Assembly: GCF_900100275.1 (NCBI RefSeq)
Contig: NZ_FNET01000001.1
Location: forward strand, 310,001 to 374,000
Reading direction: 5' to 3'
DNA length: 64,000 bases
Origin: Lentzea albidocapillata subsp. violacea
Lineage (GTDB): Bacteria; Actinomycetota; Actinomycetes; Mycobacteriales; Pseudonocardiaceae
This document shows, piece by piece, positions 16,232 to 24,483 of this stretch; position 1 is the first letter of the stretch; each line of letters starts with the position of its first letter. Below the pieces are notes generated by a model that did not search any database, was not told the origin of the DNA, and saw only the letters and a list, made by a program, of their open reading frames with translations. The position numbers were made by a program, and so were the translations under genes.

Positions 16232-17820
16232 GCACCCGGCCGCCACAGCCGGAGCTGCAGCATCGCCGCGAACCGCGCGTCCGGATCGCCGAGATCGATC
16301 TCCCCGACCTCCGAGAGCCGCCGCAGCCGGTAGCGGAAGGTGTTGGGGTGCACGAAAACGGCGGCGGACGCGGCAGCGACGTCACCGAACGCGTCGAGCC
16401 ACGCGCCGAGCGTCTCCACCAGGCACGCGCTGTGCTTGCGGTCGTACGCGATCAACCGCGCGACGGGCCCGGTCAGTGTGTCACCGCGTTCGGCGATCAG
16501 GTCCGACAGCTCCAGCAGCAACCCCTCACTGTGCACATCGGACACCCGCGCCACCGACCGGGACGCGCGCCCGGCCCGTAACACCCGCAGCACCAGGTCG
16601 GCACCGGCCCGCGACCGCGACAACGTCAGGCCGTCGGACACCTCGCCGACGCCCACCAGCACGGGGTTGCCGATGCGGTTGCGGAAGTCGGTGGCGATCC
16701 GCAGGGCCCGGTCGTCCGACTCCGCGGGCAGGATCGCGTAGGCGACGTCGCCGATCAACGCGGCGGCGGCACGGGGATGCACGGCCGTCAGATGCATGGC
16801 GAGCGCGTCGGCGACCTGCTGGCGTTCGGCCAGCAACCGGGCGTGTGCGGCCGGGTCGTCGCCGTGCGAGTGGGCGAGCGCCAGCGCCAGCACCACGCAC
16901 GCCTGGTCGGCCAGGCCCAGCCGCCGTACCGCCTCCGCCGCGCCCGCGCCTCCCTCGACCGCGGTCGAGACGAGGTCCGCGCGCAGCCGCCGTTCTACGT
17001 CGGCGCCCGCCCGCTGGCGCATCATGTGCAACGCCACGAGCTTGGCCGCGTCACCGAAGGTGGTGGAACTGTCCGGGGACAGCGGCGCGCGGACCGCCGC
17101 CCAGATGGAGCCGAGGAACTCGTCGCCCGCGCGCACCGCCACGGCGAGGCGCGGCAGGCACAGCGAGCCGTCGTCGGCGGGCAGACCCTCGATGTAGACG
17201 GGCTGGTCGCTGCGGTAGAGCTGCTGGAACACCCCGCGCGCCTCCAGCATCTGCGTGTAGCGCGCGGGCACCTTCCTGCCCAGGATCGTCTCGACGCGCG
17301 ACGAGTCGGCCTCGTCCTGGCGCCCCGAGAACGCGAGCACGCGCGAGCTGCGGTCCTCGATCGTCACCGGGGCGCTGATCAGCGACGCCACCGCGTTGGC
17401 CAGCGCGAACAGGTCCCCGGCCGGCACGCCGCCGAGCGTTTCGGACGGGTCGACCTCGCCCTCGGCCAGCAGGGACCGCAGCATCGCGGCGAGCTGGGTC
17501 CACGACGCGCCCGGCGCCAGGCCGAGCAACGCCACGCCGGAGCCGTCGACGGCCTCGGAGAGTGCCGCGGTGAGGACGATCGGGCCGCGCACGACCAGCG
17601 CGGCCGCCCCCTCCTGGCCCAGCTGGGTCAGGAGCGGGGCGGGCTCGCGCACGCCGACACCCAGCACCAGCGCGGACGGCGGCAGCACCTGGTCGTCGTC
17701 CGGGTCGTGGATCACCACGCCGCCGATGCCGGTGGCACGGCCCGGATCACCACGCACGAGGTCGATCAGCGTGGTGCCCAGGTCGTCCAGCACGCGGGTG
17801 AGGCCTGTTCGCGAGCTCAT
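16219..17820 (-). CDS. PucR-family regulator with C-terminal HTH
   Basis: A 533-residue regulator starting MSSRTGLTRVLDDLG. It has an N-terminal sensor region, a central GGDEF-like region (HGDDPAAHARLLAERQQVADALA), and a C-terminal PucR helix-turn-helix (LVETLGAWLDAFGDVAAASAAVFVHPNTFRYRLRRL). PucR proteins control purine or other nitrogen and carbon catabolism. The ATG overlaps the stop codon of an IS21 transposase remnant (ATGA), so its own promoter may be inside that remnant, or the remnant may be read into it. Confidence 0.83.
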   Translation of the reverse strand: MSSRTGLTRVLDDLGTTLIDLVRGDPGRATGIGGVVIHDPDDDQVLPPSALVLGVGVREPAPLLTQLGQEGAAALVVRGPIVLTAALSEAVDGSGVALLGLAPGASWTQLAAMLRSLLAEGEVDPSETLGGVPAGDLFALANAVASLISAPVTIEDRSSRVLAFSGRQDEADSSRVETILGRKVPARYTQMLEARGVFQQLYRSDQPVYIEGLPADDGSLCLPRLAVAVRAGDEFLGSIWAAVRAPLSPDSSTTFGDAAKLVALHMMRQRAGADVERRLRADLVSTAVEGGAGAAEAVRRLGLADQACVVLALALAHSHGDDPAAHARLLAERQQVADALAMHLTAVHPRAAAALIGDVAYAILPAESDDRALRIATDFRNRIGNPVLVGVGEVSDGLTLSRSRAGADLVLRVLRAGRASRSVARVSDVHSEGLLLELSDLIAERGDTLTGPVARLIAYDRKHSACLVETLGAWLDAFGDVAAASAAVFVHPNTFRYRLRRLSEVGEIDLGDPDARFAAMLQLRLWRPGAQVP

Positions 17821-18131
17821 GCCACCACCTTGCCACCGTCTACAGAGGAATAGCGATTGGTGCGCACGCTGATCTGGCTGTAGCGGTCGACCCACGGGGT
17901 CAACCAGCGGCCGGTCTCGAACGGCTCGTCCGGCAACGGTGTGAGCAGCGGCCGCTCGATCGCGAAGTGCTCACCGACGGTGCGCGACCGGCCGCCGATC
18001 CGCGGGCTCTCGTCGTCGGCGTCCCACTTGTCGATCATCGCGTTGAGCTCGGCCGGCGAGTCGGCCTCGGGCACCGGCACCGGGTGGTTGCGGCGGAACC
18101 AGCCGATCTGCCCCTCGAACCCGGCCTCGGT
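17817..18131 (-). pseudogene. IS21-family transposase (IstA) C-terminal remnant
   Basis: About 100 codons in frame matching the C-terminal part of IS21 IstA: EGQIGWFRRNHPVPVPEADS, then ELNAMIDKWDADDE, GRSRTVGEHFAIERPLLTPLP and FETGRWLTPWVDRYSQISVR. The N-terminal HTH and the DDE core are missing, and no IstB ATPase gene follows. The upstream boundary falls at about 18131, where an unrelated coding-looking frame begins. It is a dead remnant, not a functional element, and lies at the left edge of the polysaccharide region. Confidence 0.75.
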
Positions 18132-18210
18132 CGGCGTTCGGGTTGTACACGCCTCCGAGGGAGAGCTCCCAGCCGTTGTTCCCCGTTTGCGAGGCCCACC
18201 ACAGGGTGGC
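18132..18210 (-). other. Coding-like stretch directly after a GH43 stop codon
   Basis: The frame of the GH43 gene continues after its stop codon as ATLWWASQTGNNGWELSLGG followed by VYNPNADRG, with no start codon. Its composition looks like part of an extracellular protein rather than random translation. It could be the debris of a gene cut by the IS21 remnant. I do not recognise the family. Confidence 0.35.
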
Positions 18211-19722
18211 TCAGGCCCAGCGCCGCAGCAGCCGGTCGTACTCGGCCTGGGTGACCGGCAGGACGGTGCCGTGGCGCGGGCGGCCGGGCATGGTGTAGCC
18301 GGAGAGGGGCGTCCACTGCCGGGTGTTGAGGTCGGTGGCCGTGAACGGGACGTAGCCCCGGCCGCCGTACTCGTCGATGAACATGTACCAGCGCTCTTCG
18401 GTGTTCGACTTGAAGACCAGCGGTCCCTCGCCCTGCCTGATCGCGTTGTTGCCGATGCAGTCGGTGACGAACGAGTAGTTGCGGTTGAGGATCGTCGCCG
18501 ATTTCTCCGCCAGGACGAACTTGCCGCACGGAGACTGCGACGCCCCCCGCTCGTCCTTCGTGAAGCGGTAGTAGGTCCCGTTGTGCCTGGCGAGGGTCGA
18601 GTCGATCGTCGAGTATCCCTTGTCGACCCAGACCTGTGCGGCGCTGAAGGTCCGGAAGTCGGGCGTTGTTGCGTACATCATCCGGTTGTAGGTGCTACCG
18701 GTGTGGTTCGGATCGTTGGGGGAGTACAGCTTCGAGGCCCAGAACACGACGAACTGACCGAGGGTTTCGTCGTAGTACGCCTCAGGGGCCCAGGTGTTGC
18801 CGGCGGTGTCCGGTGAGACCCGTGCCAGTCGCGGCACGCTCCAGTTCACCAGGTCGGTCGACTCCCAGACCACAAGGGACTTGCTGCCGGTCCGCTGTAC
18901 CTGGTCCCAGTTGCCGTTGCCGTACATTCGCAGGTCGGTGGCGATCTGGTAGAACTTGTCGCCCCGCGGTGAGCGGATGATGAACGGGTCGCGCACGCCG
19001 CGGGTTCCGATGGCCGAGGTCAGCACCGGTCGTCCGCTGTTGAGCTGCCGCCATCGCGTCGGGTCGTTTCCCTGGCTGAGCGCGAAGTAGACCTGTTCAC
19101 CGGTGGAGGACCCCTCGCCGGTGAAGTAGCTGAACAGGTAGCCGGCGTACTTCGGTGCCGGTGCCGTACCGACCCGGACGAGCTGCCACTGCTGGTTGAC
19201 GGCACCGGTGTCGGTGTACTGGGAAAGCCTCGCTCCGTCCGCAGTGGACTGATCCCGCACGTCGAGTGCCTTGCCGCTGTTGCGGTTGATGAGCTTCACG
19301 TATCCGCTGTCGGTGTCGGTGACCCGGAACTGCTGGTTGGTGCCACCGTTGTCGGTCCACTGGACGACGTTCGCGCCGTTCGCGGTGGACGCCGAGGCGA
19401 CGTCCACCACCTTGCCGCTGTGGCGGGCGCGGAGCTTGTGGTAGCCGCTGCCGGCGTCGACGAACTGGAACTGCTGGCCGGCCACGTCGGCGCGGGCTCG
19501 CTCCTCGACGACGGCACCGTCGGCGGCCGACTGTCCTGCGATGGCCACGGCCTTACCGCTGTGCCGCGCCACGATCTGGTAGTAGGCCGCCGGGTCGATC
19601 ACCGCAGCCTGTGCCGGTAGTCCCGCGACGCCGCTCGCGATCAGCGCGCCGGCGAGGACGAGTGCGGTGCGGAGTCTGTGCCGACGTCGCGGTGAGGCGT
19701 TCTCGTGGAAAGACTGTGTCAT
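18211..19722 (-). CDS. Secreted lectin-GH43 arabinanase/arabinofuranosidase-like enzyme
   Basis: A 503-residue exported protein. A signal peptide with a basic, long n-region (ending PAQAA) leads to an N-terminal ricin-B (CBM13) beta-trefoil with three repeats (HSGKAVAIA, HSGKVVDVA, NSGKALDVR, each followed by a QxF or QxW motif). A GH43 five-bladed propeller follows from about residue 185: catalytic base Asp in GVRDPFIIRS, a pKa-modulating Asp in the TIDSTLAR blade, and acid Glu in RQGEGPLVFK. NTWAPEAYYD is typical of the family. Specificity is probably alpha-L-arabinofuranosyl, but other GH43 activities are possible. Last gene of the leftward five-gene operon. Confidence 0.85.
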   Translation of the reverse strand: MTQSFHENASPRRRHRLRTALVLAGALIASGVAGLPAQAAVIDPAAYYQIVARHSGKAVAIAGQSAADGAVVEERARADVAGQQFQFVDAGSGYHKLRARHSGKVVDVASASTANGANVVQWTDNGGTNQQFRVTDTDSGYVKLINRNSGKALDVRDQSTADGARLSQYTDTGAVNQQWQLVRVGTAPAPKYAGYLFSYFTGEGSSTGEQVYFALSQGNDPTRWRQLNSGRPVLTSAIGTRGVRDPFIIRSPRGDKFYQIATDLRMYGNGNWDQVQRTGSKSLVVWESTDLVNWSVPRLARVSPDTAGNTWAPEAYYDETLGQFVVFWASKLYSPNDPNHTGSTYNRMMYATTPDFRTFSAAQVWVDKGYSTIDSTLARHNGTYYRFTKDERGASQSPCGKFVLAEKSATILNRNYSFVTDCIGNNAIRQGEGPLVFKSNTEERWYMFIDEYGGRGYVPFTATDLNTRQWTPLSGYTMPGRPRHGTVLPVTQAEYDRLLRRWA

Positions 19723-19811
19723 CGGGCCCGTCCAATGTGGTTGCGATGGGTTGTCGGCGCCACGCCGGGGCACCACCCGAGCGGTGCCCCGGCAGGTCTC
19801 GTGTCCGCGTG

Positions 19812-20702
19812 TCAGCCCAGCTGGGCTTCCCACCTGGTCCTGGGCCCGGCCGCGTCGGCCGGGAGGCGGTCCCGTGCGGCGTTGTCGCCGTACATGGTCC
19901 AGCGGGCCCAGTCGACGACGGTCTTGGGAAAGCGCTGGTCGCTCCAGAAGCTGGTGTGGCTGCCGCCGACGAAGGTGAGGAACGCCTTGGGCCACCTCAT
20001 CTCCGTGTATGCCTGCCGGGCCGAGGAGTACCCGGTGGTCGAGTCCCGGTCACCGTGCACGAACAGGACCTTCGCCGAGACCGAGGCGGCCGGGTTGCCC
20101 ATGTCCACACAGGACTGCGGGTTGGCCGAGATGATCCGGCTGTCTGCCCAGCGGGTCAGCAGGCCGTGGGTGACCATGCCGCCCAGGGAGTGGCCGGAGA
20201 CGCCGACGCCGATGCCGGTGTTGATGCGCCCGGCCAGCGGACCGCTCGCGTTGAGCGCGAGGGTGTTGGTGAGGACCTGCGAGACGTCCTTGGAGGTGTT
20301 GCCGTTGTTGACGTCGTTGAAGTTGTGGTTGAAGTGCGGGGCGGGGACGACGAAGCCCGCCGAGGCCAGTGCCCGGATGATGAACAGGGAGTTCTGCGGG
20401 CTGCTGCCGAAGCCGTGGGTGAAGTTGTAGACGGGGAAGACACCGGTGGCGGCAGGGGCGTTCGTCACCGGGTTGCCGCCGGCGGTGCCGGTGGCCGGGT
20501 AGTAGACGTAGGTGGTGATACGGCGGCTGCCGCGCGTCCAGCTGTACCGGCGCACACCGACGGCGAACGGCGTGGTGGGCGCGGTCCCCAGAGACCAGGC
20601 GGGGGCGGCACCGGCCAGGCCGGTACCGAGCAGGGTCGCGCTACCCACGGTCGCGGCGGCGACCGAGCTCAGCCTCAGGAAAGAACGTCGTTGCATCGAC
20701 AC
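19812..20702 (-). CDS. Secreted alpha/beta-hydrolase (cutinase/PET-hydrolase-like esterase)
   Basis: A 296-residue exported serine hydrolase. The twin-arginine leader is RRSFLRLSSVAAATVG. The nucleophile elbow is GHSLGG (Ser near residue 172), with Asp in VHGDRDSTTG and His in GGSHTSFW, and an oxyanion-side NFTHGFGSS. This architecture (lid-less hydrolase, Asp-His after the elbow) is shared by chlorophyllase/cutinase/PET-hydrolase relatives. In this pectin cluster a natural role in cleaving acyl or feruloyl esters from plant polysaccharide is more likely than polyester hydrolysis; this is inference. A 142-base gap separates it from the upstream acetylesterase gene. Confidence 0.78.
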   Translation of the reverse strand: MSMQRRSFLRLSSVAAATVGSATLLGTGLAGAAPAWSLGTAPTTPFAVGVRRYSWTRGSRRITTYVYYPATGTAGGNPVTNAPAATGVFPVYNFTHGFGSSPQNSLFIIRALASAGFVVPAPHFNHNFNDVNNGNTSKDVSQVLTNTLALNASGPLAGRINTGIGVGVSGHSLGGMVTHGLLTRWADSRIISANPQSCVDMGNPAASVSAKVLFVHGDRDSTTGYSSARQAYTEMRWPKAFLTFVGGSHTSFWSDQRFPKTVVDWARWTMYGDNAARDRLPADAAGPRTRWEAQLG

Positions 20703-20844
20703 GATGACTCCTTGCAGGGGTGGTGAGGTGTGCGGAGGTGGCGGCGAGGGACTTGGCCGCGGTCGGGCGAGCCGGGTCGGTGCCGCCGACTCGCCTGACC
20801 GCCGGGTTCAGCGGACGTGGATGTTCGGTTGTGCCTCCTCGCGT

Positions 20845-21885
20845 TCAGCGCAGGTAGCCGGTCAGCGGCAGGTTCAGCTCCCGGACGCCCTGCACGACGA
20901 GATTCGCCATCTCCGCGCCGCCGCGCTCGGAGAAGTGGGTGTTGTCGCCGGTTTCCCTGGTGAGGTACAGCGCCTGGGATGCCGACGGCCCCATCGACTC
21001 GACGAGGGCCTTGCTCTTGGCGGTCAGGTCGATGACCGGCACGTTGGCGCTGCGGCCGAGCGCCCGCATCACGGCAGGCAGGTCCACGCCCTTGCCGTTG
21101 ATGTGCAACGCGGTCCCGGTGAGCTTGCTGCCGCTGAACTGCCTGCGCACCGGTGGTGTCACCAGCACCGGAACGCCGCCGCGCTCGCGCACACCGTTGA
21201 CCAGCCGGGTGAGGTTGGCGCGGAAGGCCGTCGCGGTGGTCTGCTTGTCGTTGTGACCGAACTGGATGAACACCAGGTCCTTGCTCTTGATCAGCGGCTT
21301 CATCGTCGGGAACAGCGCGCGGTTGGACAGGAAGCTGCCGGAGCTCTCCCCGGAGTCGCCGTAGTTCGCGATCACGGCACCTTCGCGAACCCTCGCCGGC
21401 AGGAACTGGCCCCAGCCGGCGTAGGGCACGTAGAACTGGTCGCAGGTTGTCGAGTCACCGGCGAGGTAGACCGCGAGGGGAGCCTGAGCCGGGGTGACGG
21501 TCAGCGAGCCGATCGCGGGTGCGCTGCCGCTGAACGTGATCTGCAGGCCCGGGGTGCCGGTGCCGCCCTGGCCGGTGGGCTGGCCTTCGGGGTTGCGGAC
21601 GTTGACCGTGGCCTTGGTGCGGACGACTTGGCCGGCGGTGGTGGAGACGGCGTTCAGGACCTGCCTGCGTGCCTCCACCGACATGGAGGTGTTGGCGGCC
21701 TTGGTGGTGCTGCCCAGTTCCACGGTGACGTCGTAGTTGCCCGGCGCGACGGTGAAACTGCACTTGATCGGCGCGGTGCCGGAACACTGCGGCGGTACCG
21801 CCGTGGTTCCCGCCACGGCGGGGACAGGGGCCAGCACGGCCACGTTCAGCGCGGCCGTGAGGAGCGCGAGACGCTTGAGGGACAT
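20845..21885 (-). CDS. Rhamnogalacturonan acetylesterase-like (CE12, SGNH)
   Basis: A 346-residue secreted esterase. The signal peptide (MSLKRLALLTAALNVAV...) is followed by an N-terminal beta domain of about 100 residues, then an SGNH hydrolase: Ser in YLAGDSTTC, Gly in NYGDSGESSGSF, Asn in IQFGHNDK, and the Asp/His pair in GDNTHFSERGG. This matches carbohydrate esterase family 12, which removes acetyl groups from galacturonate in rhamnogalacturonan I and clears the way for the backbone lyases encoded 15 kb to the right. The start is 11 bases after the stop of the GH53 gene. Confidence 0.85.
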   Translation of the reverse strand: MSLKRLALLTAALNVAVLAPVPAVAGTTAVPPQCSGTAPIKCSFTVAPGNYDVTVELGSTTKAANTSMSVEARRQVLNAVSTTAGQVVRTKATVNVRNPEGQPTGQGGTGTPGLQITFSGSAPAIGSLTVTPAQAPLAVYLAGDSTTCDQFYVPYAGWGQFLPARVREGAVIANYGDSGESSGSFLSNRALFPTMKPLIKSKDLVFIQFGHNDKQTTATAFRANLTRLVNGVRERGGVPVLVTPPVRRQFSGSKLTGTALHINGKGVDLPAVMRALGRSANVPVIDLTAKSKALVESMGPSASQALYLTRETGDNTHFSERGGAEMANLVVQGVRELNLPLTGYLR

Positions 21886-21896
21886 CGACTCTCCAG

Positions 21897-22922
21897 TCAC
21901 ACGTTGAGGAAGCCGTCCATGGCAGCGGTGGGACGGCGGTTGCTGGTCCAGGCGGTCATGTCGTAGCCGGTGAACGGCGAGTAGCCGGCTGGTTCCCAGA
22001 AGAACGTGCCGAGCCCGCCGAACCCCTTGGTGCCGGTGATGAACTGCCGCAGTCCGTCGCGGACCTGGTTGGCCCTGCCGACCGGTCCTCCGTATTCGAC
22101 GTGCATGACCGGCTTGCCGTAGGTGGACTGGATGGTCCGCATGCTGCCGAGAACGGGCGCCACGTTGCTGCCCTGGGCGTAGGAGGACAGTGCGGTGACG
22201 TCCCACTTGCCGCCGTTGCCACGGTATGCGTTGAAGAACCGCTGGATGCTGTCCATCTTCTGCGGCTGGGCCAGGTGCACCATGACCGGCGTCGTCGGGA
22301 AGACCTGTTTGGACACGTCGTAGGCGCCGTTGAGCAGACCGGCCATCTGTGACGGATTGCTGACGCTGCCGACGGGGGAACAGATGCCGCTGTTCTGCTC
22401 GTTGCCGATCTTCACCCAGGCCGGCGTCACACCGCCGGCCTTGAGCAGCCTCAACGAGTCGTCGACGTACCTGCGCAATGCGTCCCGCATCTGCGGATAG
22501 CTCATGTTCGCCCAGGCTTTGGGCGGCTTCTGCACGCCGACGGAGTTCCAGGTGTCGCCGAAATGGAAGCCGAGCAGCACCTGCATGCCCGCATCACGGC
22601 AACGCTGGGCCATCTTGACGGTTTCCTGGATGCCGCAATGCCCGTTGGCCGGGCTGTTGGACGGGTTCACCCAGGTGCGCAGGCTGATCGCGGTGATGCC
22701 GTAGCTCTCGAGGATGGTGAACAGGTCCTGCCGCACACCGGACTTGTTGAGCCAGTAGTAGCCGTTGGCTTCCATCTGCGGCATCCAGCTGATGTCCGCG
22801 CCCTTGACGAACGTCGCAGCCGACGCCGCGGGAACCGGACCGGCGCCCAGCGCGAGCGTCCCGGCACCGGCGGCCGCGCCGATCAACACACTGCGGCGGG
22901 ACACGCCAGAAGTGTCGGTCAT
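21897..22922 (-). CDS. Secreted GH53 endo-beta-1,4-galactanase
   Basis: A 341-residue exported enzyme. The leader contains SRRSVLIGAAAGAGTLAL, consistent with TAT export. The mature part starts with the GH53 hallmark KGADISWMPQMEANGYYW; acid/base Glu lies in WVKIGNEQN and nucleophile Glu in VMHVEYGG. WVNPSNSPANGHC and LLGFHFGDTWN are other family blocks. GH53 cuts beta-1,4-galactan side chains of RG-I. I use the ATG giving MTDTSGVSRRS, since an ATG seven codons upstream would precede the natural leader. It is 28 bases downstream of the PETase-fold gene in the same operon. Confidence 0.9.
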   Translation of the reverse strand: MTDTSGVSRRSVLIGAAAGAGTLALGAGPVPAASAATFVKGADISWMPQMEANGYYWLNKSGVRQDLFTILESYGITAISLRTWVNPSNSPANGHCGIQETVKMAQRCRDAGMQVLLGFHFGDTWNSVGVQKPPKAWANMSYPQMRDALRRYVDDSLRLLKAGGVTPAWVKIGNEQNSGICSPVGSVSNPSQMAGLLNGAYDVSKQVFPTTPVMVHLAQPQKMDSIQRFFNAYRGNGGKWDVTALSSYAQGSNVAPVLGSMRTIQSTYGKPVMHVEYGGPVGRANQVRDGLRQFITGTKGFGGLGTFFWEPAGYSPFTGYDMTAWTSNRRPTAAMDGFLNV

Positions 22923-22950
22923 GGCCAAGTCCTTTCCTGGCAATGGCTTC

Positions 22951-24261
22951 TCATGATCGTTTGATCCAGATCTGACCGGAGCCGCCGTTGCAGGTGGTGA
23001 CGATGACCGGCGCGTTGTCGGCGGTGCCGCCGGTGTCGAGGCACCCTGCGGACGCCGCGTTCGTCACCGTGCCGTTGGTGCCGACCGTCCACTTCTGACC
23101 GGAGCCGCCGTTGCACGAGTTGATCGTCACCCGAGCGCCCTGCCCGGAAGCGTCCATGCACTTCGAGTTGCCGTAGATCCGCAGCTCGCCCGCTGCCGTC
23201 CGGGTCCAGTGCTGGTTGGCCGCGCCGTTGCAGGTCCAGATGATCAGCCCGGTGCCGTTGGTCTGGACCCGGCCCGGCACGTCGACGCACTTGCCGGAGG
23301 CGGAGCCCGCCAGGCTGAAGGTGGTGCCGGGGTCGTTCGGCAGGAGCGGACAGCTGTTGCGGTACGACCTGATACCGGTCCAGTCCTGCAGCGGGCACAG
23401 GAACTGCGTGTAGCGCGTGTCCTGGTCGATGAAGATCTTCATCCAGGGGATGACCTTCCGCGTCACCACGGAGTTGTTCGAGGTCGGGAAGCCGTGCCCG
23501 GCGCCGGTGAGCTCGAGGTACGCCTTCTCGGTCGAGGCCGGGATGTTGTTGTGGAGGGTGATGATGCTCGCCGGGGTGCTCGTCCCGTCGTTCTGCCCTG
23601 CCAGCAGCACGGTGGGGACCTGCATGCCCGTCGTGGTCTGCGAAGGGCTGTACGGGGCCAGGCCGATGGCTGCCTTCAGCGTCGGCCGGCGCAGGGCAGC
23701 CGAGATGGTTCCGCCACCGCCCATCGAGTGGCCCATCACCGCGAGGCGGCTGGGATCGACCCTGGTGCGCACCGAGCTGCGCTGGGTCAGGTAGTCCAGC
23801 GCCGCCAGCAGCTGGGTACCCCGTGCGACGTCGAAGTCGTTGCGGTTGATGGTGTCGATGCCGATGACCACGAAACCGAACGAGGCCAGCCAGTGTCCCA
23901 TCCAGGCGCCTTCGGCGGCCCAGGTGGCGGTGTAGCCGGGCGAGACCGCGATGGCGCCGAACGTGCCCTGGCCGGTGTCGGTCGGATAGTAGATCTTCGC
24001 TGCACCGAAGCCGTTCCCACTGCCCACGCTCGTCTCCGCGGTGGCGAAGGTGCCGCGGTTCGCCGAGATGCTCGCCTGGCTGGGATTCGGCCCGCGCTGG
24101 TGAGGATTGTCGGTGGCGGACGCCGATCCCGGGTCCACAGTGGACGCGAGGAGGCCGAGAACGGCCGCGCACGCGATCGCTGCTCCTCGCAGCGGCCCGC
24201 TGACGTGGCCACTTCCTCGCTGGACGGGTGGCTCCGGTGAGGACAGCTGGATCTGGGACAT
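22951..24261 (-). CDS. Cutinase/PETase-fold esterase with ricin-type lectin domain
   Basis: A 436-residue exported protein. Residues 56-310 are collinear with actinobacterial cutinases of the TfCut2/Thermobifida type: RGPNPSQASI, IAVSPGYTATW (oxyanion Tyr110), GHSMGGGG (Ser179, Met180), Asp225 in AGQNDGTSTP, His256 in TGAGHGFP, and the conserved disulfide pair Cys289/Cys304. The Ser-Asp spacing (46) equals that in TfCut2. The substrate-binding Trp of TfCut2 is Tyr204 here. The last ~120 residues are a ricin-B (CBM13) beta-trefoil with GKCVDVPGR and three QxW repeats (NQHW, GQKW, GQIW), so the enzyme can bind carbohydrate. In this pectin operon the likely natural substrate is an ester on plant wall polysaccharide or cutin. 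First gene of the operon. Confidence 0.86.
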   Translation of the reverse strand: MSQIQLSSPEPPVQRGSGHVSGPLRGAAIACAAVLGLLASTVDPGSASATDNPHQRGPNPSQASISANRGTFATAETSVGSGNGFGAAKIYYPTDTGQGTFGAIAVSPGYTATWAAEGAWMGHWLASFGFVVIGIDTINRNDFDVARGTQLLAALDYLTQRSSVRTRVDPSRLAVMGHSMGGGGTISAALRRPTLKAAIGLAPYSPSQTTTGMQVPTVLLAGQNDGTSTPASIITLHNNIPASTEKAYLELTGAGHGFPTSNNSVVTRKVIPWMKIFIDQDTRYTQFLCPLQDWTGIRSYRNSCPLLPNDPGTTFSLAGSASGKCVDVPGRVQTNGTGLIIWTCNGAANQHWTRTAAGELRIYGNSKCMDASGQGARVTINSCNGGSGQKWTVGTNGTVTNAASAGCLDTGGTADNAPVIVTTCNGGSGQIWIKRS

Positions 24262-24335
24262 GCTGAAGTACCTCTTCTTCGACAGGGCGGTGAAGAGAAG
24301 TCGGAACGGGGCCGATGTGGGATCAGTACCACGAG

Positions 24336-24351
24336 CTGTGAACGTGCACGG
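24336..24351. promoter_or_regulatory. LacI-type operator, downstream copy
   Basis: CTGTGAACGTGCACGG is a slightly diverged copy of the palindromic site 90 bases to the right. It lies between the candidate promoter and the first gene of the leftward esterase-GH53 operon. Confidence 0.55.
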
Positions 24352-24378
24352 TCTCCCTGGAATGCACGATTAGCTCTG

Positions 24379-24407
24379 ATAGAACCGTATGTATGTGATC
24401 ATTTCAA
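24379..24407 (-). promoter_or_regulatory. Candidate promoter of the esterase-GH53 operon
   Basis: On the leftward strand TTGAAA and TTCTAT are separated by 17 bases. The -10 is imperfect. Two operator copies flank this promoter, one 19 bases upstream of the -35 and one 28 bases downstream of the -10. Confidence 0.45.
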
Positions 24408-24425
24408 GGCCGTCGCAATGGAATC

Positions 24426-24441
24426 CTGTGAACGTGCACAG
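24426..24441. promoter_or_regulatory. LacI-type operator, upstream copy
   Basis: CTGTGAACGTGCACAG is a 16-base palindrome with 14 of 16 positions symmetric, centred on ACGT. It is just upstream of the candidate promoter for the leftward operon, and the LacI gene lies 43 bases further upstream. Confidence 0.6.
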
Positions 24442-24483
24442 TCTCGACGAAATTCGACGGCGCATTCGACCACACCGGTTGAA

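Noticed and set aside
22951..24261. Calling the PETase-fold protein a true PET hydrolase
   Set aside because: Fold and triad fit, but the key Trp is Tyr and the context is plant polysaccharide; activity on polyester cannot be claimed from sequence.
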